Below, piece by piece: positions 18,089-26,135 of a stretch of DNA of 64,000 nucleotides (the first letter of the stretch is position 1; each line of letters begins with the position of its first letter). The stretch is from assembly GCF_000430685.1 (NCBI RefSeq), contig NZ_AUMM01000009.1, positions 1-64,000 on the forward strand, written 5' to 3'. The translations under genes were made by a program, and so were the position numbers. Below the pieces are notes generated by a model. That model was given only the letters and a program-made list of their open reading frames with translations. It had not been told where the DNA came from and searched no databases. The stretch comes from Tuberibacillus calidus DSM 17572. Its GTDB lineage: Bacteria; Bacillota; Bacilli; Bacillales; Sporolactobacillaceae.

Positions 18089-18674
18089 ACGCAGAAATGA
18101 AATTTTAGAAGCCGCCAAGCGTGTCTTTCTGAAAAAAGGCTTTGAACCGGCCACGATGAAAGATGTTGTAGAGGAAAGCGGCATGAGCCGCGGAGGCGTA
18201 TATCAATATTTTTCCAGTACAGAAGAAATGTTGGAGGCTTTACACGAAAGGCAAACTAACATCTTCACCGAATACCTTTCAACATTGCTTGATAACCATG
18301 AGACGGTTTGGGGTGCTCTGAATGCTTATTTAAGGGAATATGAAGTCAAGGAAGAAGATTTGGGGCAAGTCCCGTTCGGAATCATCATGTATGAATACTC
18401 CGTTACCTCTTGGCGAAACGAGCGACATCGGCAATTTATGTTAACCCATTCCAAGCGTAGCGTCGATGCCATGACCGATTTTTTACAAAAAGGAGTGGAA
18501 CGCGGGGAATTTCATCCTATACAACCGCTCGAAACGATCGTATATTTTTTGTTTAACGTCACGGATGGATTAATCCTTCAGGCCACGATCGCCAATTTGA
18601 ATATTGATCAACTGAACGGACAAGTCGAAGGCCTGAGACTTTACCTGAAGAACGCACTCGGAGTAAGTGATTAA
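18057..18674 (+). CDS. TetR/AcrR family transcriptional regulator
   Basis: 205-residue regulator. The helix-turn-helix occupies about residues 12-58: I-L-E-A-A-K-R-V-F-L-K-K-G-F, then T-M-K-D-V-V-E-E-S-G-M-S-R-G-G-V-Y-Q-Y-F, the family signature. The ligand-binding domain follows. The start lies 32 bp inside the MFS gene, so expression depends on the same transcript and on translational coupling; the frameshift upstream could reduce its synthesis. The two palindromes in the shared promoter at 16755-16804 are its most likely operators, implying autorepression relieved by an efflux substrate. Confidence 0.88.
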   Translation: MPKVSQEHFIKRRNEILEAAKRVFLKKGFEPATMKDVVEESGMSRGGVYQYFSSTEEMLEALHERQTNIFTEYLSTLLDNHETVWGALNAYLREYEVKEEDLGQVPFGIIMYEYSVTSWRNERHRQFMLTHSKRSVDAMTDFLQKGVERGEFHPIQPLETIVYFLFNVTDGLILQATIANLNIDQLNGQVEGLRLYLKNALGVSD

Positions 18675-18867
18675 GGTGTGAATTTAATATAAAAAACCAC
18701 GCATAACCTCTGCTTAGAAGATTTTTTGGTCTTCCCACTGGGGTTGATTTCATTTATTTGTATATATTCCCCATAATAAAAGCCCAATGTATGGAAAGCT
18801 GTAGCACATGCAATTCTATACATATAAAGGTTCTTTGTTGAAAGGGCGGGATCGCGAGTGACACGCA

Positions 18868-19641
18868 ATGAATAAACGTCAGCCAAAGAAACTTATTGGC
18901 GTGTCGACCCCACTTGGAACCAACGTCATTTATTATCGAAATCCAGTTTTAGTGGCTTGGTGGTCGGCAGCCTTTCCTGGTTTCGGGCATATTCTTCTTG
19001 GGCAATATATTAAGGGCGGCCTATTGTTTATATGGGAAATTTTTGTAAATATCCATTCTCATCTCAATCTCGGTTTAATTTATACATTGCAAGGGGATTT
19101 CGAACGAACAAAAGCCGTTTTAGACCCGCTTTGGATTTTGATGTACATCCCTTTATTTTTATTTACGATATGGGATAGTTATCACGAAGCGGTTAACCTT
19201 AACCGTTATATACCGCTAATTAATCCTACAAAAGTAAAAATAAAACAAAAGAGAATCAACGCCATTGGACGGAATTTTTTAACGGAAAAAAAACCATTTA
19301 TGGCTCTGTTTTGGTCTATGTTTTTTCCCGGCACTGGCCAGTTTTATTTGCATCGGCTCTTTGAGTCGGTTTTACTATCTTTTTGGTTTATTGTGATCAG
19401 CCATTATTCTCGATTTCATCAAGGATTATTGTTTTTGATAATGGGTGATATTGACCGTTCCAATCAAGCGTTCCAAGCGGATTGGTTTATGTTTTTGCCT
19501 TCTCTATTTTGTTTTTCGGCCTTTAATGCCTTTACGGACGCTGTTGAAAGCACCTTTCTTTACCGCAATACGGAACTTGCTGAACTGGAACTGGACTATC
19601 AGAACCCTCACTTCAAAGTAAACTTTCCCAGCCAATCATGA
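18868..19641 (+). CDS. Membrane protein with duplicated FPGFG-type module
   Basis: Unrecognised 257-residue membrane protein built of two homologous halves. Half one (about residues 25-115) has A-A-F-P-G-F-G-H-I-L-L-G-Q-Y, then L-Q-G-D-F-E-R-T and I-W-D-S-Y-H-E-A. Half two (about 140-235) has M-F-F-P-G-T-G-Q-F-Y-L-H, I-M-G-D-I-D-R-S and F-N-A-F-T-D-A. The same module occurs once in the gene at 32622-33086, which lies among spore genes. Each module has two or three hydrophobic helices. The motif is reminiscent of small TM2-like membrane domains, but I cannot assign a family. It is followed after 8 bp by another membrane gene. Confidence 0.7.
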   Translation: MNKRQPKKLIGVSTPLGTNVIYYRNPVLVAWWSAAFPGFGHILLGQYIKGGLLFIWEIFVNIHSHLNLGLIYTLQGDFERTKAVLDPLWILMYIPLFLFTIWDSYHEAVNLNRYIPLINPTKVKIKQKRINAIGRNFLTEKKPFMALFWSMFFPGTGQFYLHRLFESVLLSFWFIVISHYSRFHQGLLFLIMGDIDRSNQAFQADWFMFLPSLFCFSAFNAFTDAVESTFLYRNTELAELELDYQNPHFKVNFPSQS

Positions 19642-19649
19642 GGTGAATT

Positions 19650-20108
19650 ATGCAAGTTTTTGCCCTTTTTTATACCATAACCATGTTGAAAAATGCGATT
19701 GCTAAGTTAAAACAATTGGGTATTGAATCGCGCGATATTTTCGTTGTTCCTATAAAAGGTAAGAACGATCATCACAACAACCCGAACATCAAATTTCCTC
19801 ATTTTCGCAATGCCGTTGATAAGGGCTTTGCCTTTGCCACTGCCCTTTCTGTCATTACTGCAGGAATCGGGTTTAAATTGTTCTTGGGTCCGATCATTTG
19901 GGGGATCATCGGCGCTTGCTGCGGTTTTCTCATTGGATTTTTCTCCAGCTATTTTCGCATGAATAAGCGGGAACGAAACCCAAAACACATGGACTTACCC
20001 TTAATCCTGATTGTCAACTGCCCGCCAGATGATGTCAAAAAAATTGAATCCTTATTATTTGAAACCGGTGCTTTAGGTGTCAACACCCCTCTTTTAAAGA
20101 AAAATTAA
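19650..20108 (+). CDS. Hypothetical membrane protein
   Basis: 152 residues; AGGTGAATT precedes ATG 19650, eight bases after the previous stop, so the two genes form an operon. The N-terminal 40 residues (V-F-A-L-F-Y-T-I-T-M-L-K-N-A-I-A-K-L-K-Q-L) suggest a ferredoxin-like beta-alpha fold, also seen in general-stress proteins that sense or flip across the membrane. Two hydrophobic glycine-rich helices lie in the middle (about 70-112), then a short C-terminal domain with D-L-P-L-I-L-I-V-N-C. The two soluble parts flanking a helical hairpin may form one domain. Function unknown. Confidence 0.65.
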   Translation: MQVFALFYTITMLKNAIAKLKQLGIESRDIFVVPIKGKNDHHNNPNIKFPHFRNAVDKGFAFATALSVITAGIGFKLFLGPIIWGIIGACCGFLIGFFSSYFRMNKRERNPKHMDLPLILIVNCPPDDVKKIESLLFETGALGVNTPLLKKN

Positions 20109-20265
20109 CGAGTACCGTTGTTAAAACAGCCCATCAGATAAAATGCCCTCACGAAGCCTCATGATGACCTGATCGATCAACAATAGGTCTCTCCTCTTTC
20201 GCCCGATATTGCCTCCATAGTGGGACGTGACTTTCTGGAAATTGGAAAAAATATTGTCGGCATCA

Positions 20266-20580
20266 TCATTTTTTTATGCTCGAGCAAATCTTTGCGTCCG
20301 TATGATCCATTTGCCGTGGGAGCCTTTTCGAAAAGACGGTCGTAATAAGTTGTTTGAGGATCGCTTCTGCCTGATCGCCTTCAATAACGATCAGGATGCG
20401 CTCATCGTCTGCGGTCAATAGAAAGGTGATTAACTCGGTCATGCGGTCAATCCGGCATGTTTTGTTGTTCTTATATAAATACAGGGAATGACGGGATTTC
20501 TGACAAATGAAGTAAAAGGTAATCGCCCGGCTGAGGGTGAAGTCTTGAGTGGGAATGTTAAAAGAGACAATGCTTTTCAT
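20266..20580 (-). CDS. HPr-like protein lacking the phosphorylatable histidine
   Basis: 104 residues; AAAGGAGC lies nine bases before ATG 20580. Residues 1-83 resemble the HPr phosphocarrier fold, especially the second half (I-D-R-M-T-E-L-I-T-F-L-L-T-A-D-D-E-R-I-L-I), which parallels the HPr segment around regulatory Ser46. Where HPr has the active-site G-I-H-A-R-P-A, this protein has D-F-T-L-S-R-A, so the catalytic histidine is absent while the arginine is kept. It could be a regulatory HPr paralogue such as Crh, which also lacks His15, or another small alpha/beta protein. The similarity is by eye and modest. Confidence 0.5.
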   Translation of the reverse strand: MKSIVSFNIPTQDFTLSRAITFYFICQKSRHSLYLYKNNKTCRIDRMTELITFLLTADDERILIVIEGDQAEAILKQLITTVFSKRLPRQMDHTDAKICSSIKK

Positions 20581-20903
20581 GATGCCTGCTCCTTTTCTCT
20601 CTATAAATTAAAGCGTGTCGGTAATCTCTGCACTTTTATTTTCCCACAATCACCCGCGAAGCTGAACGGGGTCTTTTTGTCGAATCGAGACTTCTTTTGT
20701 ATCTTTACAGTTTTTTCCTAAACCCATGGAAACAAATTTATTAACCCATTAATACACGACTTCTCTAAAAGCAGATACTTGCACACTTTAAAACAATTGG
20801 CGTTTGGCTATCTATTGGCCTGTTCATGTGATCCTAGGCTTTCTCTCATTGAAAAACCGGCATCTCTCAAGCTTAAACGTCATCCTTACTTACCTATACA
20901 TAC

Positions 20904-20930
20904 GAAAAAAAGGCCGGCCATGCCGACCTT
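20904..20930 (-). terminator. Intrinsic terminator of the feo operon
   Basis: On the minus strand AAGGTCGGC and GCCGGCCTT pair around a 3-nt loop, followed by a run of T. The stretch 20581-20903 upstream of it contains no other feature I can support. Confidence 0.85.
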
Positions 20931-20934
20931 GTCG

Positions 20935-21129
20935 TTATTTTGTGTGATGTGTCGTGGAACTGAGAATCTGTTGTCTTTCTTCAAAACTGACGGCTGAGCA
21001 CCCGGAATCACAGGAATCCTTCAGAGCACAGGCCGCACACCGCCCTTGGCGGCTTTTTTTGATGAATGAAATGACCATCCATGTCGCATAGGCAAAGATG
21101 AGGATGCCGAGCACGATGCTGATCAGCAT
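20935..21129 (-). CDS. FeoB-associated Cys-rich membrane protein
   Basis: 64-residue protein with one N-terminal transmembrane helix (residues 2-24) followed by a basic stretch and four cysteines in C-A-A-C-A-L-K-D-S-C-D-S-G-C. This is the pattern of the small FeoB-associated Cys-rich family found downstream of feoB in Firmicutes, possibly handling Fe(II) at the transporter exit. It starts 18 bp after feoB, and the operon terminator overlaps its 3' end. Confidence 0.85.
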   Translation of the reverse strand: MLISIVLGILIFAYATWMVISFIKKSRQGRCAACALKDSCDSGCSAVSFEERQQILSSTTHHTK

Positions 21130-21147
21130 TTTCGCTCCTCCTTTTGT

Positions 21148-23139
21148 TTAGAAAATCCAACGGCCTAAGATGTAAACGACATACGCGATAATATAGGCAG
21201 CAATAAAAGAATACGCGATAGAAAAGAGTGCTATTTTCGAGCTTCCGGTTTCTTTTTTTATGGCAGCAACCGTTGATAAACAAGGTGTATATAACAAAAC
21301 AAATACCAAAAAGCTATAGGCCGCAAGCGGCGAAAAGTAGTGTGGCAAAAGCCCCGACAGCGTTACGCCCTTTGGAACAAAATAGAGGACGTTCATCGTG
21401 GAAACAACGACTTCTTTTGCCAGAAAACCTGTTATTAATGCCGACACCGCCTGCCAGCTGGCAAATCCGAGCGGAGCGAACAACGGAGCAAAGACGCTAC
21501 TTACAATAGCCATAAAACTTTTATCGATGGGCACATCCATTCCCGACGGGCCAAAATAGGATAGAACCCAGATGAAAACCGTTCCTCCGAAAATAAACGT
21601 ACCCGCTTTGCGGACAAATCCTTTCCCTTTGTCCCAAGTGCTTCGCAACAGCGATTTCAGCTGGGGAACATTATAAGGCGGTAAATCCATGATAAAGTAA
21701 CTTTTTTCATTTTTTAAAAAGAAGGAAAATAGCTTGGCAATGAGTATAGCCACGACAATCCCGAGTACATAAAGTGAAAGCACGATCAGCGCTTGATGAC
21801 GCTCAAAAAAGGCTGCAACAAACAGCGCGTAGACCGAAAGTCGGGCAGAACATGACATAAAAGGTGTGATGAGGATCGTCAGCAATCGCTCTTTTGGCTG
21901 CTCGATCGTTCGCGCTGCCATGACTGCCGGGACGTTACAACCGAAGCCGATGACCAACGGGATAAACGCTTTCCCATTTAAACCGATGAATTCCATCAGG
22001 CGATCCATCACCACGGCGACCCGCGCCATGTATCCCGAATCCTCAAGAAGCGAGATGAAAAAGAATAAAATAAATATTTGCGGAACGAAAACCAATACCC
22101 CACCGACACCGGCGATAATACCGTTCAAAATGACGGCTTTAATCAGCGGCACCGCTCCCATCGCGTCCAACGCTTTCTGAATCCCATCGGTGACCGGACC
22201 GGATAACCATTGGTCCAATAAGTCTGACATCGGGGTGCCAAGCCAATCAAATGTCAGTTGGAAAACAAGGAATAATAACAGTAAAAAAATAGGAATACCG
22301 AGAATACGGTGGGTGACAATACGATCTATAAATGCGGTGAATTTAAAGACTTCTTTTTCCTTTGTTAAAACGCATGTGTCCGCGATGACATCACGGATGT
22401 AGGCCATTTTTGTTTCATAAATGACATCATCGATCCGCTTTCCCGTCGTTTCTCTTAACACTTCATCGGCTTTCTGACGGATGCCGCGAAGTTCCGGAAA
22501 CTTTTCATCGAGAAGGTCGCAAATCATGCCATTGTCATTCAAATATTGAACCAGCATCCAGCGACGAGGCGTGTCCCCTTTCTGTGCCATGACACTTTCC
22601 ATCTCGCGTATGGCTGATTCAATCACCTCACCATAATTCAATGAAAAAGACGATGGGTGGTTCGTTGGTTCATTTTTCAAAAAATCGATGAGGTCTTGGC
22701 AGCCGTCTCCTTTTCTTGCGACGGTTGTAAAAACTTTAACGCCGAGCCGGTTACTGAGACGTTCTAGATTAATGGTCACGCGATGTCTTTTGGCTAAATC
22801 GACCATATTGAGTACAACGACGAGAGGTCTTCCCGTCTCCATTAGCTCTGTCGTCAAATAGAGGCTGCGTTCAAGTTGATCGGCATTTACGATGTTTAAA
22901 ATTTGTTCCGCTTCGTTTTCAAGCAGGGCTAGTGAGGCTACCCGTTCATCTTTTGATAATGGGTTTAAGGAATAGACACCCGGCAAATCGATCAATGATC
23001 GATTCGTCTGTTTGATGCGCCCCACTTTTTTCTCAACGGTGACACCGCTCCAGTTTCCGACGTATTCATAGGACCCAGTTATATGATTAAATAGTGATGT
23101 TTTACCCGTGTTCGGGTTTCCGAACAAAGCGATGTCCAT
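21148..23139 (-). CDS. feoB: Ferrous iron transporter FeoB
   Basis: 663-residue Fe(II) permease. The N-terminal G domain has G1 G-N-P-N-T-G-K-T-S (residues 7-15), G3 D-L-P-G (52-55) and G4 N-M-V-D (110-113), followed by a helical guanine-dissociation-inhibitor-like region. The membrane domain from about residue 270 includes two Gate motifs with conserved cysteines: G-C-N-V-P-A-V-M-A-A-R-T and Y-T-P-C-L-S-T-V-A-A-I. The start codon overlaps the feoA stop by one base (TGATG), indicating translational coupling. Length is slightly short of enterobacterial FeoB but normal for Firmicutes. Confidence 0.95.
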   Translation of the reverse strand: MDIALFGNPNTGKTSLFNHITGSYEYVGNWSGVTVEKKVGRIKQTNRSLIDLPGVYSLNPLSKDERVASLALLENEAEQILNIVNADQLERSLYLTTELMETGRPLVVVLNMVDLAKRHRVTINLERLSNRLGVKVFTTVARKGDGCQDLIDFLKNEPTNHPSSFSLNYGEVIESAIREMESVMAQKGDTPRRWMLVQYLNDNGMICDLLDEKFPELRGIRQKADEVLRETTGKRIDDVIYETKMAYIRDVIADTCVLTKEKEVFKFTAFIDRIVTHRILGIPIFLLLLFLVFQLTFDWLGTPMSDLLDQWLSGPVTDGIQKALDAMGAVPLIKAVILNGIIAGVGGVLVFVPQIFILFFFISLLEDSGYMARVAVVMDRLMEFIGLNGKAFIPLVIGFGCNVPAVMAARTIEQPKERLLTILITPFMSCSARLSVYALFVAAFFERHQALIVLSLYVLGIVVAILIAKLFSFFLKNEKSYFIMDLPPYNVPQLKSLLRSTWDKGKGFVRKAGTFIFGGTVFIWVLSYFGPSGMDVPIDKSFMAIVSSVFAPLFAPLGFASWQAVSALITGFLAKEVVVSTMNVLYFVPKGVTLSGLLPHYFSPLAAYSFLVFVLLYTPCLSTVAAIKKETGSSKIALFSIAYSFIAAYIIAYVVYILGRWIF

Positions 23140-23366
23140 CAGACAAGTTCTCCCTTAATACATAGGGTATCTTTTTTGCGGATGCCAAATAATTGACCTT
23201 CGCATTCTAATAAACACGGCCCACCGAGTGGACAATAGCGGACAACTTTGACGCTTTTCCCCTCAAAGACACCCATTTCTTTTAGTCGGCGTCGCATTTG
23301 CGAATCCATATCGCCGAAATCCTCAATTCTCAACTTCTCATTGATCTTGACTTCGCTTAATTTCAC
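23139..23366 (-). CDS. feoA: Ferrous iron transport accessory protein FeoA
   Basis: Small SH3-fold cytoplasmic protein that supports FeoB. GTG 23366 is chosen because AGGAGAAG lies eight bases upstream and the product is then 75 residues, the usual size; the ATG at 23387 has no ribosome site and overlaps the Fur box. Recognisable motifs are L-K-E-M-G-V-F-E-G and C-P-L-G-G-P. It is the first gene of the feoA-feoB-Cys-rich operon. Confidence 0.9.
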   Translation of the reverse strand: MKLSEVKINEKLRIEDFGDMDSQMRRRLKEMGVFEGKSVKVVRYCPLGGPCLLECEGQLFGIRKKDTLCIKGELV

Positions 23367-23387
23367 GGCGCAAACTTCTCCTGACAT

Positions 23388-23402
23388 TGAAACTCATTAT
23401 CA
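23388..23402. promoter_or_regulatory. Probable Fur box
   Basis: TGATAATGAGTTTCA on the minus strand matches the Bacillus Fur 7-1-7 consensus TGATAAT-N-ATTATCA at 12 of 14 defined positions, placed 22 bp before the feoA start. Confidence 0.7.
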
Positions 23403-23662
23403 ATTAAATTTTATCATCCATAGGGATAAAGTAAAGCGAAAAATTTGACCTTTTTATGACCAAGTGATGAACGGAATGTCAGGCTCAGCTTGCTAATCGT
23501 CCTCGAGTGCCTTAATGACTCTTTTACTAGCCAATCCTTACTTCCCAGAACAATACTTCCCCGCTCAGGCATGATATAGCTGGCATCGCGTTTAAAACGT
23601 ATAAATCGCATAAAAACGCAAACACTAGACGTATCATCTTCCCAGTATTCAAGGAGGCTTTT

Positions 23663-24637
23663 ATGGTTGTACATCGGACCCGGCTAAGCAGTTCCGAATT
23701 GTCAGGCATCTGGCAAAGTTATCATGTGGAGACGATGGCTTATATTCTGACCAAATATTTTCTCCATTTTGCCGAAGATCCTGATATTCGCGCATTGCTT
23801 CATCAAGTAAAGGATTACCGCGAAGCGCAGCTTAACGAACTGAAAAATCTTTTTAACCGCGAACAAATCATCCTTCCTACTGGATATACCGAAGAAGACA
23901 TCAACTATTCAGCACCCCGGCTTTTTTATGATCCGTTTGCCCTGAGCTTTGTCTATATGATGGCCCGCATCGATCTGATTAATTTGGCATTTATCACGGG
24001 CAATATTGTTCGCCGGGACATTTTGGAACTCTTCAAAACTTCGTTGAGCCATGCGTTTTCCACATATGAAAAAGCAACGGCCCTTATGCTCTCTAAAGGG
24101 CTTTATGACCGACCGCCAAGCATACCGTATCCGAAAAAAAACGAATTTGTCAAAGGCCTAAAATACCTGTTGAACGGCCGACCCATCAATGTGCTGGAAC
24201 TCGGTGAAATCTCTTTTAATATTGAAAGAAACTATTTTTCCATTGTGCTATGTACAGCCCTGTCGCAAACCACCACTGATGAAGAAATAAAACAATATAT
24301 ATTGGATGGGAAAAAAATTTCCGAGAAACAGATAAAATTTTTTAATGAGGTGTTAATAAAAGAGGAGTTGCTTGGTAAATTCCCCATTCAGATGGATGTC
24401 ACCGCAGGACAGCAATCTCCCTTTTCAGACCGTTTGATCATGGGGCTATTTACCGCCTTGAATACCATTGATATCACGCTGATCGGCCATGGCATGTCGC
24501 TGTTCATGAGAACTGACTTGCAGTTGAACTCAGCCAAATTCTTCACCGAAATTTTACAATATACTATCAAAGGCTTTCAGATTATGACAAAACGAAAATG
24601 GCTGGAGCAGCCGCCGCAAGATATTAAACGAACATGA
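23663..24637 (+). CDS. DUF3231 family protein
   Basis: 324 residues with strong ribosome site AAGGAGG before ATG 23663. The sequence is two tandem all-alpha halves of about 150 residues, each beginning with the sort of helix seen in ferritin-like bundles (W-Q-S-Y-H-V-E-T-M-A and L-N-G-R-P-I-N-V-L-E-L-G-E-I). This matches the DUF3231 family common in spore-forming Bacilli and often related to spore coat proteins. No catalytic motif is apparent. A perfect inverted repeat that may terminate the transcript follows. Confidence 0.8.
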   Translation: MVVHRTRLSSSELSGIWQSYHVETMAYILTKYFLHFAEDPDIRALLHQVKDYREAQLNELKNLFNREQIILPTGYTEEDINYSAPRLFYDPFALSFVYMMARIDLINLAFITGNIVRRDILELFKTSLSHAFSTYEKATALMLSKGLYDRPPSIPYPKKNEFVKGLKYLLNGRPINVLELGEISFNIERNYFSIVLCTALSQTTTDEEIKQYILDGKKISEKQIKFFNEVLIKEELLGKFPIQMDVTAGQQSPFSDRLIMGLFTALNTIDITLIGHGMSLFMRTDLQLNSAKFFTEILQYTIKGFQIMTKRKWLEQPPQDIKRT

Positions 24638-24654
24638 CCGTAAAAATAAAGAAA

Positions 24655-24745
24655 ACTTGGTTCTGCGAAGCCTTTTAGGTGAGGCAGAGCATTAGTTACA
24701 CTTATGCTAGCCTGAAAAAATTTTATACCCTCTTACCAGCGCTAA
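24655..24745 (+). repeat. Dispersed intergenic hairpin repeat
   Basis: CTTGGTTCTGCGAAGCCTTT, TAGGTGAGGCAGAGCATTAG, TTACACTTATGCTAGCCTG, then TTACCAGCGCTAAAAC. It lies between the DUF3231 and Hsp20 genes and is one of the more complete copies. Confidence 0.7.
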
Positions 24746-24749
24746 AACA

Positions 24750-24784
24750 AGGTTGACAAGTCTCCCTTTCTTGTCAACCTATTC
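24750..24784 (+). terminator. Probable terminator after the DUF3231 gene
   Basis: AGGTTGACAAG (24750-24760) and CTTGTCAACCT (24770-24780) form a perfect 11-bp stem; the T tract after it is weak (ATTCTTAT). Confidence 0.6.
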
Positions 24785-24877
24785 TTATGCCTAATTTCAA
24801 TATCAAAAGCGGATTGATCAATTCCCCGGAAGGATGAAGAAAGACAAGAGGAATGTATTTTTAGAAGGGAAAATAAA

Positions 24878-25356
24878 ATGACAACAGCAGAAGCTTTAGG
24901 GGGTGTGTTCCGATTGATGTCGAGAAATTAAAACAATGGCTGGAAGTGGCTCAACAATTTCAAGGAAATGATTTTTGGAGCGCCCTTTTTGATCAATCAA
25001 CCGAACAAAAACAGAAAGATACGAATAAAAGCCAAACCCGTCCGCAGGAGCCGGCCATCGATCTTTACCAAACCCCTACTGCTTGGGTTGTCGTCGCGGA
25101 TTTACCCGGGGTCGACAAATCGGCCATCCGGCTAACCTTTACGGGCAACGCGATAACCATAAAAGGAGAAAACAAAAGGCCGTTCCAAGACGCAGAAGCA
25201 CTTCATACCGAGCGCTTTTACGGTAGTTTTGAACGAACCATTCAACTGCCGGAGGCGACTAATATCACCGCACCCCATGCCACCTTTCATAACGGTGTTT
25301 TAACCATTCGCATTCCAAGAGAAACTCCTCCAGCCTATTCGATTGACATTGAATAG
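24878..25356 (+). pseudogene. Hsp20-family protein with probable 2-nt frameshift near its start
   Basis: A small heat-shock protein with an alpha-crystallin domain: P-A-I-D-L-Y-Q-T-P-T-A-W-V-V-V-A-D-L-P-G-V-D at the beta-2/3 strands and F-H-N-G-V-L-T-I-R-I-P near the end. A good ribosome site (GAAGGGA) precedes ATG 24878, but that frame stops after 17 codons. From about base 24907 the sequence V-P-I-D-V-E-K-L-K-Q-W-L continues into the conserved protein in another frame. Removing one GT from GGTGTGTT joins the two as G-G-V-P-I-D-V-E. If the shift is real, only a shortened product from GTG 24946 (136 residues) is possible. A neighbouring GerPC-like gene suggests a spore-coat Hsp20 such as CotM or CotP. 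Confidence 0.65.
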
Positions 25357-25399
25357 TCATGCACTTCTAAACAAATCTCACAATAAAGCGGGCGAAAAC

Positions 25400-25831
25400 A
25401 TGATCTTTGAGCGTTGGTTCCAACATCAATTGAATCATTCGGCCATTTTGCTGCGCCTGGAGAAAAAAATCACGGATATGGAAAAGCTTTTGGAGGCGCT
25501 TCAACAAAAGCCTCCATCCGAAAATCGTAAAGAGCAGGATCCGGCCAAACCTCCCATTATGATTGAATACCTTAATATAGAAAAAGTGAATATTGACCGC
25601 TATGAACAGAGCAATAATTTCGGAGCATTAGGTATAAAGACACTGGAAGGAAAGTTGAACATCGGGGCGAACTATGGGAATGGTGAAGTCGTTCCGAAAG
25701 AAATGCAAAAATGGTTTGAAGAAAAATTAAAAAACAACGCTGTGAAAAATCATCATAAAAAACAGGCTGGGGGAATAAAGTATTCACCTCCGAAGACAAC
25801 CATTCGGCCGCGCTCCGGAGGTTCAACCTAG
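25400..25831 (+). CDS. GerPC-like spore germination protein
   Basis: 143 residues from ATG 25400. An N-terminal helix (about 10-45, L-R-L-E-K-K-I-T-D-M-E-K-L-L-E-A-L) predicts a coiled coil, followed by a P-x-x-I-E-Y-L-N-I-E-K-V-N-I-D segment and K-T-L-E-G-K-L-N-I-G, the C-terminal motif I associate with GerPC. A basic, proline-rich tail ends the protein. GerP proteins help nutrients pass the spore coat to reach germinant receptors. The gene is 43 bp after the Hsp20 gene, suggesting an outer-spore operon. The ribosome site is weak, and an upstream start overlapping the Hsp20 gene is possible. Confidence 0.6.
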   Translation: MIFERWFQHQLNHSAILLRLEKKITDMEKLLEALQQKPPSENRKEQDPAKPPIMIEYLNIEKVNIDRYEQSNNFGALGIKTLEGKLNIGANYGNGEVVPKEMQKWFEEKLKNNAVKNHHKKQAGGIKYSPPKTTIRPRSGGST

Positions 25832-25841
25832 TGCAAATGTT

Positions 25842-26048
25842 TTAGCGATTTTCATGATGTTGCCCAACTTTATCTTTTTTACCGATGCGCTCCCCGGCTG
25901 CACCGATAAAAAATAAAATAATTGCGCCAAGCCATATGTAATCAATCGATGTCCATGCGCCATAGTTTTTAATCAAAACCACAATCGAAAAAATAATTAA
26001 AACGACGACGGCAAGACTTCCGATCAAGTTGAAAATCTTTTTACCCAT
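25842..26048 (-). CDS. Small two-helix membrane protein
   Basis: 68 residues; GGAGGTCATC precedes ATG 26048 directly, excluding the upstream start. Two hydrophobic helices (about residues 5-27 and 35-53) are joined by Y-G-A-W-T-S-I-D-Y-I and followed by a charged tail with K-K-D-K-V-G-Q-H-H. I do not recognise the family. It is convergent with the GerPC-like gene, only ten bases away. Confidence 0.65.
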   Translation of the reverse strand: MGKKIFNLIGSLAVVVLIIFSIVVLIKNYGAWTSIDYIWLGAIILFFIGAAGERIGKKDKVGQHHENR

Positions 26049-26135
26049 GATGACCTCCAACGCTTTTCGGTTCCTATGTTTTACTCCCCTACTATAAAAA
26101 TAGTAATCGAATGCCTGGCTTTTGTCTAATCTGGC

